From assembly GCA_035571835.1 (NCBI GenBank), contig DATNBU010000039.1, forward strand, positions 186,001-250,000: 64,000 bases of DNA, in the 5' to 3' direction. The DNA comes from Candidatus Limnocylindrales bacterium. Lineage in GTDB: Bacteria > Desulfobacterota > Binatia > UBA1149 > CAITLU01. The first letter of the stretch is position 1; every line of letters begins with the position of its first letter. The notes under the pieces were generated by a model. The model was given only the letters and a program-made list of their open reading frames with translations, had not been told where the DNA came from and ran no database searches. Made by a program: the position numbers and the translations under genes. Shown here in pieces: positions 28,801-38,600 of this stretch.

Positions 28801-31800
28801 GGTCGGGCAGGCATTCGCCGATCCGTCGCAGATTTCCTCGGTATCGCAGACGCCGGCCGACGCGCGGCAAAGGCTGGTCTTCTTTGTATCGGACGGACAC
28901 GACGTGGCCGTGCCGTCGCAGACTTCGGCTTCGTCGCAGATGCCGCCCGCTCCGCGGCACGTGGTGCCGACCGTCGAGACGACGTCGGCCGGACAGCTGT
29001 CGGAGGATCCGTCGCACGTCTCGACCGCATCGCAGCCGTCGGTTGCCGTGCGGCACACGGATGTGCTCTTCGAATCGGCCGGACAGGCTGCAGCGGTTCC
29101 GCTGCATGTTTCGACGCTGTCGCAGATGCCGGCCGAGTCGCGGCACGTCGTCGACGAATCGAGGAATGTGTCCGCGGGACACGCGGCCGAGGCGCCCGTG
29201 CAGGCTTCCGCGGTATCGCAGACTCCCGCGGAATCGCGGCATCCGGTGCCCGACGCAACGAAAGCATCGGCCGGGCAATCGGTGGACGCGCCGTCGCACG
29301 TCTCCGCGACGTCGCAACTGCCGGCCTCGATGCGGCACGTCGTACCCGAGCCCGCGATCTGATCGGCCGGGCATTCGTCGGACGCACCGTCGCAGATTTC
29401 CGCCACATCGCAGCCGCCGACCGCATTGCGGCACAGCGACGTGCTCTTCGTATCCGCCGGACAGCTTCCCGAACCGTTGCAGGTCTCGGCGCTGTCGCAG
29501 ATTCCCACCGAGCTCCGGCAGAGCGTCGACGTCGATGCGAAGGCGTTGGCCGGACAGGCCGCGCCCGAACCGGTGCACGATTCGGCCACGTCGCAGATCG
29601 AAGCGGCGCCGCGGCAGGTGGTACCTGCCGTGACGAATCCATTGGCGGGACAAGCCGCGGAGGTTCCAGTGCACGATTCGGCAGCGTCGCAGACGCCGGC
29701 CGAGCCGCGACACGTCAGCGACGTGCTGGCGAAAACGTTGGCCGGACAGGAAGTCGAGATCCCGTCGCACGTCTCTGCAACGTCGCAGACGCCCGCTGCC
29801 GAACGGCAGGTCGTTGCCGTGGTCGCTACGACGTCCGTGGGACAGTCATTGCTGGTGCCGTTGCATGTCTCCGCAGCGTCGCACGAGTCGACGGACGGAC
29901 GGCAGAGCGTCGTTCGCTTCGCGTCGGCCGGACACGTGGCCGCGGTGCCGGCACAGCTCTCGGCAACGTCGCAGGTGCCGGCCGATCCGCGGCACAGCGT
30001 TGCCGAAGTGAGGAACGCATTGGCCGGACAGGCCGCCGCCGTTCCGTTGCAGAACTCCTCGGCGTCGCAGATCCCCGCGGCCGCACGACAGCTCGTCGTC
30101 GTCGAGGCGAATCCGTTCGCCGGACAGGTGGTGGACGTTCCGGTGCAGACTTCGGCGACGTCGCAGACGCCGGCCGTGCCGCGGCAAAGTGCGCCGGAAT
30201 TGCCGGCCGGATGCGCGCACGTGCCGGAACCGTTGCATTCATCGAGCGTGCACGGGTTCGCGTCACTCGTGCAGGACGTGCCTGCCGCCACTGCGCAGCT
30301 GTCGACGGATTCGTTGCACGAGTTGTTGCATTCGGTGGTGCACGGACTGCCGGCGTGACCGCAGGTGCCGCCGCCGCAGGTGTCCGCGCCGTTGCAGAAC
30401 AGGCCGTCGTCACACGGCAGCGTGTTGGTGCTGTGCGTGCACGTGTCGTTGTTCTCTTTGCAGAGGTCGTCGGTGCAGACGTTGTCGTCGCTGCACAGAT
30501 TGGGCGGCCCGCCGAGGCACGCCCCGCTGCCATTGCAGGCATCGTTGATGGTGCAGAACTGGCCGTCGTCGCAGCTCGTCGTCGTGGGAGCAAAAGCGTT
30601 CGCCGGGCACGACGCAGCAGCGCCGGTGCAGGTTTCCGCGACATCGCAGCCGTCGGCCGCCGTGCGGCAGACGACCGTGGTACCGGAAAGCGTATCCGCC
30701 GGACACGCGTCGGAGGTGCCGCTGCAGATTTCGGCCGGGTCGCAGACGCCTGCCGATGCACGGCAAGTCGTTGCCGTAGTGCGTTTGGTGTCAGCAGGAC
30801 ACGTCGCAGTGCTGCCCGTGCAGCTCTCCGCTACGTCGCAGATGCCGCCGGCTGCGCGGCAGCTCGTCGCCGTCGTCGCAAACGCGTCGGCCGGACAGGC
30901 GGCAGCCGTCCCGTTGCAGACTTCGGCGACGTCGCAGACACCGCCCGACGCGCGGCACTCGGTCGTCGTGGTGAGAAACGTGTTGGCCGGGCACGTGGCC
31001 GTGCTGCCGGTGCAGCTCTCCGCGGTATCGCAGACACCGCCCGAGCTGCGGCAGACCGTCGTGCTCGCAACAAAAGCGTCGGCCGGACAGGCGGCGGCAG
31101 CGCCGGTGCACGTTTCGCCGGTGTCACAGATTCCGCCCGATGCGCGGCAGACCACGGTGGTCGGGCCGAACACGTCCGTGGGACAGTTGTCCGAGGTGCC
31201 GTTGCAGGTCTCTGCTACGTCGCAGATGCCGCCCGACGCGCGGCACGTCGTCGAGGTGGTGCGTTTGGCGTCGGCGGGACACGCTGCGGCAGTGCCATTA
31301 CAGTTCTCCGCCGCATCGCACACTCCAGCCGCCCCGCGGCAGGTCGTCGTCGACGCCGCGAAACCGTTGGCGGGACAGGTGGTCGCCGTTCCGCTGCAGA
31401 CTTCGGCCACGTCGCAGACGTCGGCAACACCGCGGCAGACAACTGAAGACGTGGCGAACGAATCGCCGGGACACACCGAAGACGTGCCGGTGCAGGTTTC
31501 GACGACGTCGCAGACGCCGCCGGACGCACGGCACGCCACCGACGTCGAGGAGAAACCGTTGGCCGGACATGCCGGCGAAGTTCCGTCACAGTTCTCTGCG
31601 GCATCGCAGATCGCGGTCGAGGCGCGGCAGGTTACCGACGTTGCCGACAGGACGTCGGCCGGGCACGTGTCACTGGTCCCGTTGCAGGTTTCGCTCGGAT
31701 CGCAGATGCCCGCCGACGCGCGGCAGACGGCTGTGCTCTTCGCGTCGAGCGGACAGGTCGCGGCTGCGCCGTTGCACGTTTCGGCGGGATCGCAGATGCC

Positions 31801-32397
31801 GTTGGAAGTTCGGCAGACGACCGCGGTGGTCGCTACACTGTTGCCGGGACACGCCGCCGACGAACCGGTACAGGTCTCGGCAACATCGCAGACGCCCGAC
31901 TGACTGCGACAGACCGTCGAAGTCGGGGAAAGGGTGTCGGCCGGACAAGTCGTCGCTGTACCGTCGCAGCTCTCGGCCGGATCGCAGACACCGGCGCTGG
32001 TGCGGCACACGATGCCCGAGGCTGCACTGGCGGAATGGGCGCAGTTGCCGAAGCCGTCGCACTGATCAACCGTGCAGATGAAAGAATCGGATGCGCAAGG
32101 AGTTCCTGCCGTTGTCACGACATCGGTCGGACAGTTGGCCACGAGCGCACGGCTCTGAATGCCGCATTTCTCGACGGTGTCGCAGGTGGGATCGGCCGCG
32201 GCGCGGCAGTCGATGTTCTGCCCCTTGAACGTGCAGTTGGTGGTACAGCACGGGCCCGTCTCGCATTCCTCGCTGGCCGCCAGCACGCCGTCCGGAGCGC
32301 CGCCAACACATGTGGCGAACGCTGCGGAGCCGTCGAGAACGACCAGCCCCAGGCACAGCGACGCGCAGAGGATCAGCTTGGTGCCAAAAATTCTCAT
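22873..32397 (-). CDS. Giant secreted disintegrin-like repeat protein with cohesin-like and dockerin-like C-terminus
   Basis: 3174 residues from ATG 32397, with GGAGGG 5 nt upstream and a signal peptide (MRIFGTKLILCASLCLGLVV, cleavage near AFA/TC). Head: DGVLAASEECETGPCCTTNC, matching the N-terminal part of a disintegrin domain. About 80 CDxxExCxG-x4-CPxD modules follow, interrupted near bases 30190-30600 by CTDC-like modules (CDDGQFC, CSDDNVC, CDDGLFCNGADTC). The C-terminal third contains a cohesin-like domain (CTVSVGLATNGLSVGDV, GEIARVSVLC), a dockerin-like pair (GDANTTPGIDAGDPIAVVHC, NGTDVADAICAVRRL) and a Cys-free terminal domain (KRGFQIHQIVTDGHAGVVV). The last domains are almost identical in the next giant. 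Its TGA overlaps the ATG of the following giant (ATGA), so the two are probably made together. Confidence 0.87.
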   Translation of the reverse strand: MRIFGTKLILCASLCLGLVVLDGSAAFATCVGGAPDGVLAASEECETGPCCTTNCTFKGQNIDCRAAADPTCDTVEKCGIQSRALVANCPTDVVTTAGTPCASDSFICTVDQCDGFGNCAHSASAASGIVCRTSAGVCDPAESCDGTATTCPADTLSPTSTVCRSQSGVCDVAETCTGSSAACPGNSVATTAVVCRTSNGICDPAETCNGAAATCPLDAKSTAVCRASAGICDPSETCNGTSDTCPADVLSATSVTCRASTAICDAAENCDGTSPACPANGFSSTSVACRASGGVCDVVETCTGTSSVCPGDSFATSSVVCRGVADVCDVAEVCSGTATTCPANGFAASTTTCRGAAGVCDAAENCNGTAAACPADAKRTTSTTCRASGGICDVAETCNGTSDNCPTDVFGPTTVVCRASGGICDTGETCTGAAAACPADAFVASTTVCRSSGGVCDTAESCTGSTATCPANTFLTTTTECRASGGVCDVAEVCNGTAAACPADAFATTATSCRAAGGICDVAESCTGSTATCPADTKRTTATTCRASAGVCDPAEICSGTSDACPADTLSGTTVVCRTAADGCDVAETCTGAAASCPANAFAPTTTSCDDGQFCTINDACNGSGACLGGPPNLCSDDNVCTDDLCKENNDTCTHSTNTLPCDDGLFCNGADTCGGGTCGHAGSPCTTECNNSCNESVDSCAVAAGTSCTSDANPCTLDECNGSGTCAHPAGNSGALCRGTAGVCDVAEVCTGTSTTCPANGFASTTTSCRAAAGICDAEEFCNGTAAACPANAFLTSATLCRGSAGTCDVAESCAGTAATCPADAKRTTLCRPSVDSCDAAETCNGTSNDCPTDVVATTATTCRSAAGVCDVAETCDGISTSCPANVFASTSLTCRGSAGVCDAAESCTGTSAACPANGFVTAGTTCRGAASICDVAESCTGSGAACPANAFASTSTLCRSSVGICDSAETCNGSGSCPADTKSTSLCRNAVGGCDVAEICDGASDECPADQIAGSGTTCRIEAGSCDVAETCDGASTDCPADAFVASGTGCRDSAGVCDTAEACTGASAACPADTFLDSSTTCRDSAGICDSVETCSGTAAACPADSKSTSVCRTATDGCDAVETCDGSSDSCPADVVSTVGTTCRGAGGICDEAEVCDGTATSCPSDTKKTSLCRASAGVCDTEEICDGSANACPTDAFIASATPCRQAADVCDVTENCTGSSAACPTDAFATILVVCRDGAGVCDLAEACSGTAAACPTDAKSSAVCRDAAGGCDVAESCDGTTDACPADAIADSTTVCRSAAGVCDAAETCDGAAKACPADSFVTSGTTCRDAAGVCDTAEACTGASANCPTDAFLDSSTTCRGAAGICDAVETCSGSASTCPADSKRTAVCRASTDSCDALETCDGTSDSCPANAASASGTTCRSATGVCDVAEMCDGIAFSCPADDFAAASTICRSATGICDAAEQCSGTDAVCPGDTFEPSGTVCRSSNGVCDTVESCTGASAACPTDAFLDSSTTCRDAAGVCDSAESCTGSAAACPTDTKRTSVCRSATDSCDAVESCDGSSNSCPADGAATTGTICRSAIAICDVAESCDGTAFACPADGFASSSTVCRSTAGVCDTSEQCNGTDAVCPADSFTSTDTVCRTSAGVCDTAESCSGSAAACPTDLFQGSSTTCRISVDVCDRDEVCSGSAAACPADTMAPTSTTCRSAADVCDVAENCTGTAIACPADSFRSSSTTCRSVAGVCDTAENCTGTAASCPTDSFRSTSVTCRSSAGICDVIETCSGSAAACPADAFASTSTNCRLSVSTCDATETCSGTGAACPANTFSASTTICRNAVDVCDAAERCTGTSSVCPGDSLQPNTTVCRAVVSPCDNEETCSGASTACPADSFTNGNKVCRIAVSVCDADERCTGTAPSCPGDVFSASTTACRLAAGVCDVAENCTGTSSLCPADTVRDTSTLCRGVAGVCDVAENCDGSNAACPANAFAGTTTGCRASAGVCDPAEVCTGTAAACPANTFASTSTTCRAAADVCDAVESCTGSTAACPTDGFRSSATVCRSAVDVCDAAENCTGGAVACPSDLLRTSATVCRPAGGICDALERCTGSDTACPADVVRDTTVVCRASAGVCDTGENCDGSTNNCPANAFVASASVCRESTGVCDATESCTGSTAACPANAFVSSSTTCRDAIDVCDAAETCTGSGAACPADLLEPTTTVCRSAAGVCDTRETCTGIAVECPSDSKSTGVCRPSAAGCDAVETCDGTSDSCPADAVVPSGVTCRVAASICDVAESCDGESFACPSNDFASTATVCRGAAGVCDIAESCSGTGAACPGDAFTSTDTVCRGSGGVCDAIENCDGSSAACPVDAVRPTTFACRPGAGVCDLDESCDGSTHDCPTDAFVASTSECRAAAGVCDSSESCTGSTAACPADVFVASSTTCRAAADVCDTAESCTGSGAACPTDAFQSSATVCRSADGVCDIAESCSGSGAACPADSLALSTTVCRGAAGICDIAESCTGESNACPADAFATTDTACRASGGICDVIESCDGTSAACPADTVEQTTVVCRAGAGVCDLDEHCDGSAYDCPSDAFVASTSVCRDPAGVCDASESCNGTSAGCPSDGFVASSQACRVSAGVCDTPESCTGSEAACPSDVLEPSTTECRSTAGVCDISESCNGSDAACPTDAFVSTETVCRASGGICDAAESCTGASATCPADAFLDTTIVCRPSIDSACDPTETCTGTAAGCPADSVEDEGTSCTDDSEVCTTDVCDGAGICTHNPNSDPCTDGLFCTGADTCSGGSCSLHAGDPCLTGTACVEGTASCDACAQLTLPATQSCFVGRSCTVSVGLATNGLSVGDVDTSLVGDPASTCGTSCTVGTAASNGTCAIDETCALLVADVTPPPTNFSNGEIARVSVLCSEAGSGTLCLGDTTLASADGDPVLVCPVEECADYSCAACEPGDANTTPGIDAGDPIAVVHCVVGDANPLFDCTCGGDCNCQNGTDVADAICAVRRLVGTFSPDTCAGAGPSSAQDVAAFVAVRELAATEDADRSVVRLKGDEAGAVAGLHVTLDTGAGAEHVRLSRRLVKRGFQIHQIVTDGHAGVVVTPGLPDESIGKGPVLRIRHHGGSVKVGSTEYGSTEGLSLHGQDQAQEVVPAEENTK
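24095..32270. repeat. Tandem array of about 80 disintegrin-half modules
   Basis: Head-to-tail modules of about 99 bp encoding CR-x5-CDxxExCxG-x4-CPxD, broken once (about 30190-30600) by CTDC-like modules. Copies here are more diverged than in the 15.9-22.2 kb array and I see no regular second-order period. Confidence 0.75.
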
Positions 32398-32529
32398 CCA
32401 CCCTCCCGGTCGAAACCGCTCCCCAGGCCAGCGGGTCTCCCGTGTTCCGGCTCATTTTTCTGCGTGCCCGCACGGACGGAGGGCCCCCCTCGCCGATCGG
32501 CATTCAGCGCAATCAAGAATTGTGCTCCC

Positions 32530-32570
32530 CGCAGACTCCGATTTCTATACGAGCTTTCGTGCCTGTACTC
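32530..32570 (-). promoter_or_regulatory. Conserved upstream element, possible promoter of the 3174-residue gene
   Basis: On the minus strand CTCGTATAGA lies about 150 bp before ATG 32397. The same element, CTCATATAGG, lies about 125 bp before the start of the paralogous giant at 42639, and further blocks between them and the start codons are also alike. A TATAGA -10 is plausible with a weak TTGGAG 18 nt upstream. Confidence 0.35.
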
Positions 32571-32655
32571 CAAGAACCCCGGTGCCGCCGCAGCGGAAAC
32601 GCACGATCGACTGCCGCGTTCGATGCGTAAGGCGGCAGATTGGCGCGGCTCGTCA

Positions 32656-35600
32656 TCATTCTGTGCCGTCTCCGGCCGGTCCCTCTTCCTGCGGCTGATC
32701 CTGTGGCGCCTGATCCTGGCCTCGCAGCGACAGGCCTTCGGTCGAACCGTATTCGGTCGAGCCGACCTGCACGTTGCCGCCGTGATGACGGATTCTGAGG
32801 ACCGGCCCCTTGCCGATGCTCTCGTCAGGCAGCCCGGGCGTCACGACGACGCCGGCATGCCCATCGGTAACGATCTGATGGATCTGGAAGCCGCGCTTGA
32901 CGAGCCGGCGGCTGAGCCGCACCTGCTCGGCACCCGTTCCTGTGTCGAGCGTCACATGCAGGCCTGCGACCTCGCCCGCTTCCTCTCCTTTGAGTCGCAC
33001 GACGGAGCGGTCGGCATCTTCGGTCGCTGCCAGCTCGCGCACCGCGACGAACGCGGCGACGTCCTGGGCCGAAGACGGCCCTGCCCCCGCGCACGTATCC
33101 GGCGAGAACGTCCCGACGAGGCGTTTGACCGCGCAGATCGCGTCGGCGACGTCGGTTCCGTTCTGGCAGTTGCAGTCGCCGCCGCACGTGCAATCGAACA
33201 GCGGATTGGCGTCGCCGACCACGCAGTGGACGACCGCGATCGGATCGCCGGCATCGATGCCCGGCGTGGTGTTCGCATCACCCGGCTCGCAGGCCGCGCA
33301 CGAGTAGTCGGCGCACTCCGCAGCCGTACAGACCGGGACCGGACTCGAGTCGGCGGCAGCCAGCGTCGTGTCGCCGATGCAGAGCGTGCCGCTTCCGGCT
33401 GACGAACAGAGCACGTTCACGCGTGCGATCTCACCGTCGGAGAAATTGGTCGGCGGAGGAGTGACGTCGGCGACGAGCAGCGAGCACGTCTCGTCGATGC
33501 TGCAGGTGCCGTTCGACGCCGCAGTCCCAACCGTGCACGAAGTCGAACATGTCGAGGCCGGATCGCCGACGAGCTCGGTCTGAACGTCGCCCACGGACAG
33601 GCCGCCCGCGGCGAGCCCCACCGAGACGGTGCAGCTGCGTCCGACGAAACAGCTCTGCGTGGCAGGCAGCGTGAGCGCTGCGCACGGATCGCACGTATCG
33701 CTCGCCTCGATGCAGTTCGTGCCGGTGAGGCACGGGTTGCCGGCATGCGCACTGCACGTGCCACCGGCGCAGGTGTCGGCGCCTGTGCAATAGAGGTCGT
33801 CGGTGCACGGAAGCGTGTTGGCGTTGTGCGCGCACGCGCCGGCTCCGTTACAGACGTCGGTCGTGCAGACTTCCGAATCGTCGGTGCACGCGGTGCCCTG
33901 CGTCTCGACCGAATTCGGCGGACAGGTCCCCGCCGTCCCCGTGCAGAACTCCGTGAAGTCGCACGTCGCATCGATCGCGGCGCGGCAGACCGTGGTGGTA
34001 TCCAGGACCGCATCGGCTGGACACGTAGGCGACGCTCCGGTGCAGTTCTCGACCACGTCGCACGAGCCCGCCGACGTGCGGCAGACGGTCGTCGACGCCG
34101 CGACCACATCGGCCGGACAATCCGTGGCAATCCCGGTGCATCGCTCGACGACGTCGCACGATCCTGCGGTTCCGCGGCAGATGATGGCCGACGTCTGAAG
34201 CAGGTCATCCGGACACGCGATGGATGAGCCGGTGCACAGCTCGACCGCGTCGCACACGCCGATGCCGGGGCGGCAGACCGTCGATGACGTGGCAAATGCG
34301 TTTGCGGGGCAGGCCGTACCGGTTCCGGTGCAGCGTTCGGCAGCGTCACAGATGTCGGCAGCCGCGCGGCATTCCGTCGTCGTCGGGAGGAACCCGTTGC
34401 CCGGACACGCAGCGGTCGAACCGGTGCAGTTCTCCGCCGCATCGCAAACGCCGCTCGCGGTGCGGCAGACGGTCGTGGTTGCCTCGAACGTATCCGCGGG
34501 ACACGTGTTGCTGTTGCCGGTGCATCTTTCGAGAGGATCGCAGACTCCGGCCGACGTGCGGCACACGGTGGCGGAGGTCAGAGGCACATCGGTCGGACAC
34601 GCGACGCTGCCGCCGGTGCATCGTTCGACGGCATCGCAGACGCCCGCCGCGCCGCGACAGATCGTGGCCGAAGTCAGCAGCAGGTCGCTCGGACAACCCG
34701 CAGCGGTGCCGGTGCAGGTTTCGAGCGCGTCGCACACGTCGACGGCGCTGCGACAGATGATCGCCGAGTTCACGAACGTGTTCGCCGGACAGGCTGCGGC
34801 GCCCCCCGTGCAGTTTTCGGCGACGTCGCACACTCCGGCCGATTCACGGCAGACGGTGGTCGAGGCAACGAAGGCGTTGCCCGGACATGCGCCCGACGTA
34901 CCGGTGCAATTCTCCGCCACGTCGCAGATACCGGACGTGCCGCGACAGACTGTCGCGCTGCTCAGGAACGAATCGACAGGACAGGCCGCACCCGTTCCGG
35001 TGCAGTTCTCGGCCACATCGCATGGTCCGTTGAGCGAACGGCAAGGCGTCGTCGAACTGGAAAACGCATCGGTCGGGCACGTGGGCAGCGAGCCTGTGCA
35101 GCGTTCATCGACGTCGCACACGCTGACCGCGATGCGACAAATCTTGTTGCCGTTCGTAAAGCCGTCGGCCGGGCACGCTGACGAAACACCGTCGCAGGCT
35201 TCTTCGTTGTCGCACTCCGAGACGACCGCACGGCAGACCGTTCCGCCCGCAAGAACCCCGTTGGCCGGGCACACCGAAGACGAGCCGGTGCATCTCTCGA
35301 CGGCATCGCATCCCGAGGTCGAGGTCCGGCACACCGTCGTCGAGACGGCGAACGTATTCGTCGGACAGGCGGCGGCGGTGCCGGTGCAGGTCTCGGCCAC
35401 GTCGCACGTGCTGACCGCGCTGCGGCAGGTGGTCGTCGTTGCGGTGAACGTATCGGCCGGACATGCCGCTGCCGATCCGGTGCAGAGCTCGACCACGTCA
35501 CAGACCCCGGCCGTCGAACGGCACGCTACGGTCGAGGCGACGAAGGCGTCGGTCGGACACGGCGCCGACGTGCCCGTGCACGTTTCAGCGGTGTCGCAGA

Positions 35601-38600
35601 CTCCGGCGGAGCCGCGGCACGTGGTTGCCGCCGAGCGGAATGCGTCGATCGGACAGACGGACGACGTCCCGGTGCAGTTCTCCACGTTGTCACAGATGCC
35701 GGCCGACGAGCGGCACGACTTCGACGATGCGGCGAACGCGTCGCCCGGACATGCGATCGAGGTTCCGGTGCAACTCTCGTCGACGTCGCAGATGCTGACC
35801 GACGTGCGGCAGACGGTCGTCGACGGGACGAACGCCTGGACGGGACACGCGGCAGCGGTGCCGCTGCACGTCTCGGCCGCGTCGCAGACTCCGGCCGATG
35901 CACGGCACGTCGTGGTGGATGTGAGGAACCCGTTGGCCGGGCACACCGTGCCGGCGCCGGTGCAGAACTCGACGGCGTCGCAGATGCCGCCCGAGCCGCG
36001 GCACGCAGTGGTCGAGGTTGCGAATCCGTCCGACGGGCACGCGAACGAGGTTCCGTCGCAGCTCTCCGCAACGTCACAGATGGAGACGGCCGAGCGGCAC
36101 GTCGTCGCGGCGCTGCGCGCGAGATCCGCGGGGCAGTTGTCGAGTGTACCGTTGCAGGTCTCGACCGCGTCGCACGAGTCGGTGGACGGGCGGCACACCG
36201 ACGTGCTCTTCGAATCCGAAGGACACGCGGCAGTGCTGCCGGTGCAGTTCTCGATGTTGTCGCAGACTCCCGCCGACTCGCGGCACGTGGTCGACGAGGA
36301 AACGAAGACATCGGTCGGGCAGGCCGCCGCGGTCCCCGTGCACGATTCGCCCTGGTCACAGATGCCGGCGGACGGCCGGCACGGCGTTTCCACCGCAACG
36401 AAATCGTCCTGCGGACAGGCCGTCGCGGTTCCGTCACAGGTCTCTGCCACGTCGCACGATCCCGCGACGCCGCGGCACGTGGTGCCCGAATTCGAAACCA
36501 CGTCGGACCCGCATGCGTCCGACACGCCGTCGCACGTCTCGACCACGTCGCAGCCGCCCGCGGACGAGCGACAAGTTGCCGAGCTCTTCGCATCCGCAGG
36601 GCATGCCGCCCCGCTTCCCGTGCACGTTTCGGTAAGGTCGCATACTCCGAGACTGTCGCGGCAGATCACCACGACCGTCTGGAACGTATCGACCGGACAT
36701 GCCGCGGACGCGCCCGTGCAGTTCTCCGACGCGTCACAGACATCGGTAGTGCCGCGGCATACAGTGGTCGACGCGACGAACAGGTTGCTCGGACATGCGT
36801 TGGCCACACCGTCGCAGACTTCGGCCGTGTCGCAGACTCCGGCCGCCGGGCGGCACGTGCTCGTGCTCTTCGCATCGGCCGGACAGGCGACGGTCGAGCC
36901 ATCGCAGGTTTCTGCGATGTCGCAGATTCCAGCGGACCCGCGGCACGTCGTGCTCCCCGTCGCGACGGCGTTGGCCGGGCAGTCGTTGGAGATTCCGTTA
37001 CAGGCCTCGACGGCGTCGCACACGCCGGCAAGGCCGCGGCAGACTGCAGTGCTCTTTGCGTCCGCAGGACAGGCCGCGCCCGACCCAGTGCACTTTTCGT
37101 CGCTGTCGCAGACGCCGACCGCGCTTCGGCACGTGACCGTATTCGAAACGAACGTGTCCGCCGGACACGCCGCCGACGCACCGCTGCAGTTTTCCGTCAC
37201 GTCGCAGACGTCGACCGTCGTGCGGCACGCAGTCGTCGTCGGGCGGAACACGTCGGTCGGGCACGCGTTCGCGACGCCGTCGCATGTCTCCGAAGTATCG
37301 CAGACGCCGGCCACCGCGCGGCACAGGCTCGTGCTCTTGGCATCGGCCGGACAGTCGACGGCCGAGCCGTCGCAGTTCTCCGCGATGTCGCAGATTCCAC
37401 CCGATCCGCGGCACGTCGTGCTCGCGCTCGCGACCGCGTTGGCCGGGCAGTTGTCGGAGCTGCCGCTGCACGTCTCGGCGACGTCGCAGACACCGGCTGC
37501 GCCGCGGCAGACCGCGGTGCTCTTCAGATCGGCTGGACAGGCCGTCGCCATGCCCGTGCACTTTTCTTCGGCGTCGCAGATGGCGACCGCGCTGCGGCAC
37601 GTGGTCGTATTCGGAGCGAATGTCTCCGCCGGACACGCGGCAGCCAGGCCGGTGCAGCTCTCGGCGGCGTCGCATACGTCGACGGTCGCCCGACAGAGCG
37701 CGCTGGTCGGCAGGAACACGTCGGCCGGACATGCGTTGCTGGTGCCGTCGCAGGTTTCCTGGGTATCGCAGACGCCCGCGACCGTACGGCAGACGCTCGT
37801 GCTCTTGGCATCCGCCGGACAGGCCATCGAGGTCCCGTCACAGGTCTCCGCCACGTCGCAGACTCCGCCGGCTGTGCGGCAGGTCGTTCCCAATGCCGCC
37901 GGAACGTTGGCCGGACAGTCGTTCGACGTGCCGTCGCACGTCTCGACCGCGTCGCAACTGTCGGCGAGGCCGCGGCAGACGGCCGTGCTCTTGGAATCGG
38001 ACGGACACGCGGCTGCGCCTCCGGTGCATTTCTCCTGGGTGTCGCAGATTCCCGCCGATTCCCTGCACGTCGTCGACGAAGACACGAAGCTGTCGGTGGG
38101 ACATGCGGCGGCGGCGCCTGTGCACGATTCGGCGACGTCACAGATGCCGGCAGTTCCGCGGCACTCGGTACCTGAAACGACGAACGCGTCGGAAGGACAG
38201 GCCGTGGCGGTTCCGTCGCACGATTCGGCAACGTCGCAGCTGCCCGCCACGCTCCGGCATGTCGTTGCGGTGCTCGCGACGAGATCGGCCGGGCACGAGT
38301 CGGAGGTTCCGTCGCACGATTCGGCGACGTCGCACACTCCGGCGACCGAGCGACAGACCGAAGTCTTCTTGCCGTCGGCCGGGCAGCTTCCCGCGCCGTC
38401 GCACGTCTCGATTGCGTCGCAGACACCGGCCGCGGAGCGGCAAGGCGTCGAAGTGGATGCGAATCCGTTGACGGGACACGCCGCGGACGTGCCCGTGCAC
38501 GCTTCGGCAACGTCGCAGATGTCGGACGACGCGCGGCATGTGGTGCCCGATGCGACGAATGCATTGGCGGGACATCCCGCCGACGTGCCGCTGCAGGTTT

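Noticed and set aside
23567..29362. Long plus-strand open frame antisense to the 3174-residue gene (1931 codons)
   Set aside because: It is the complement of a tandem array with the same repeat structure; composition is Ser/Gln/Ala-rich, no ribosome site and no domain. The sense strand has signal peptide and cysteine pattern.
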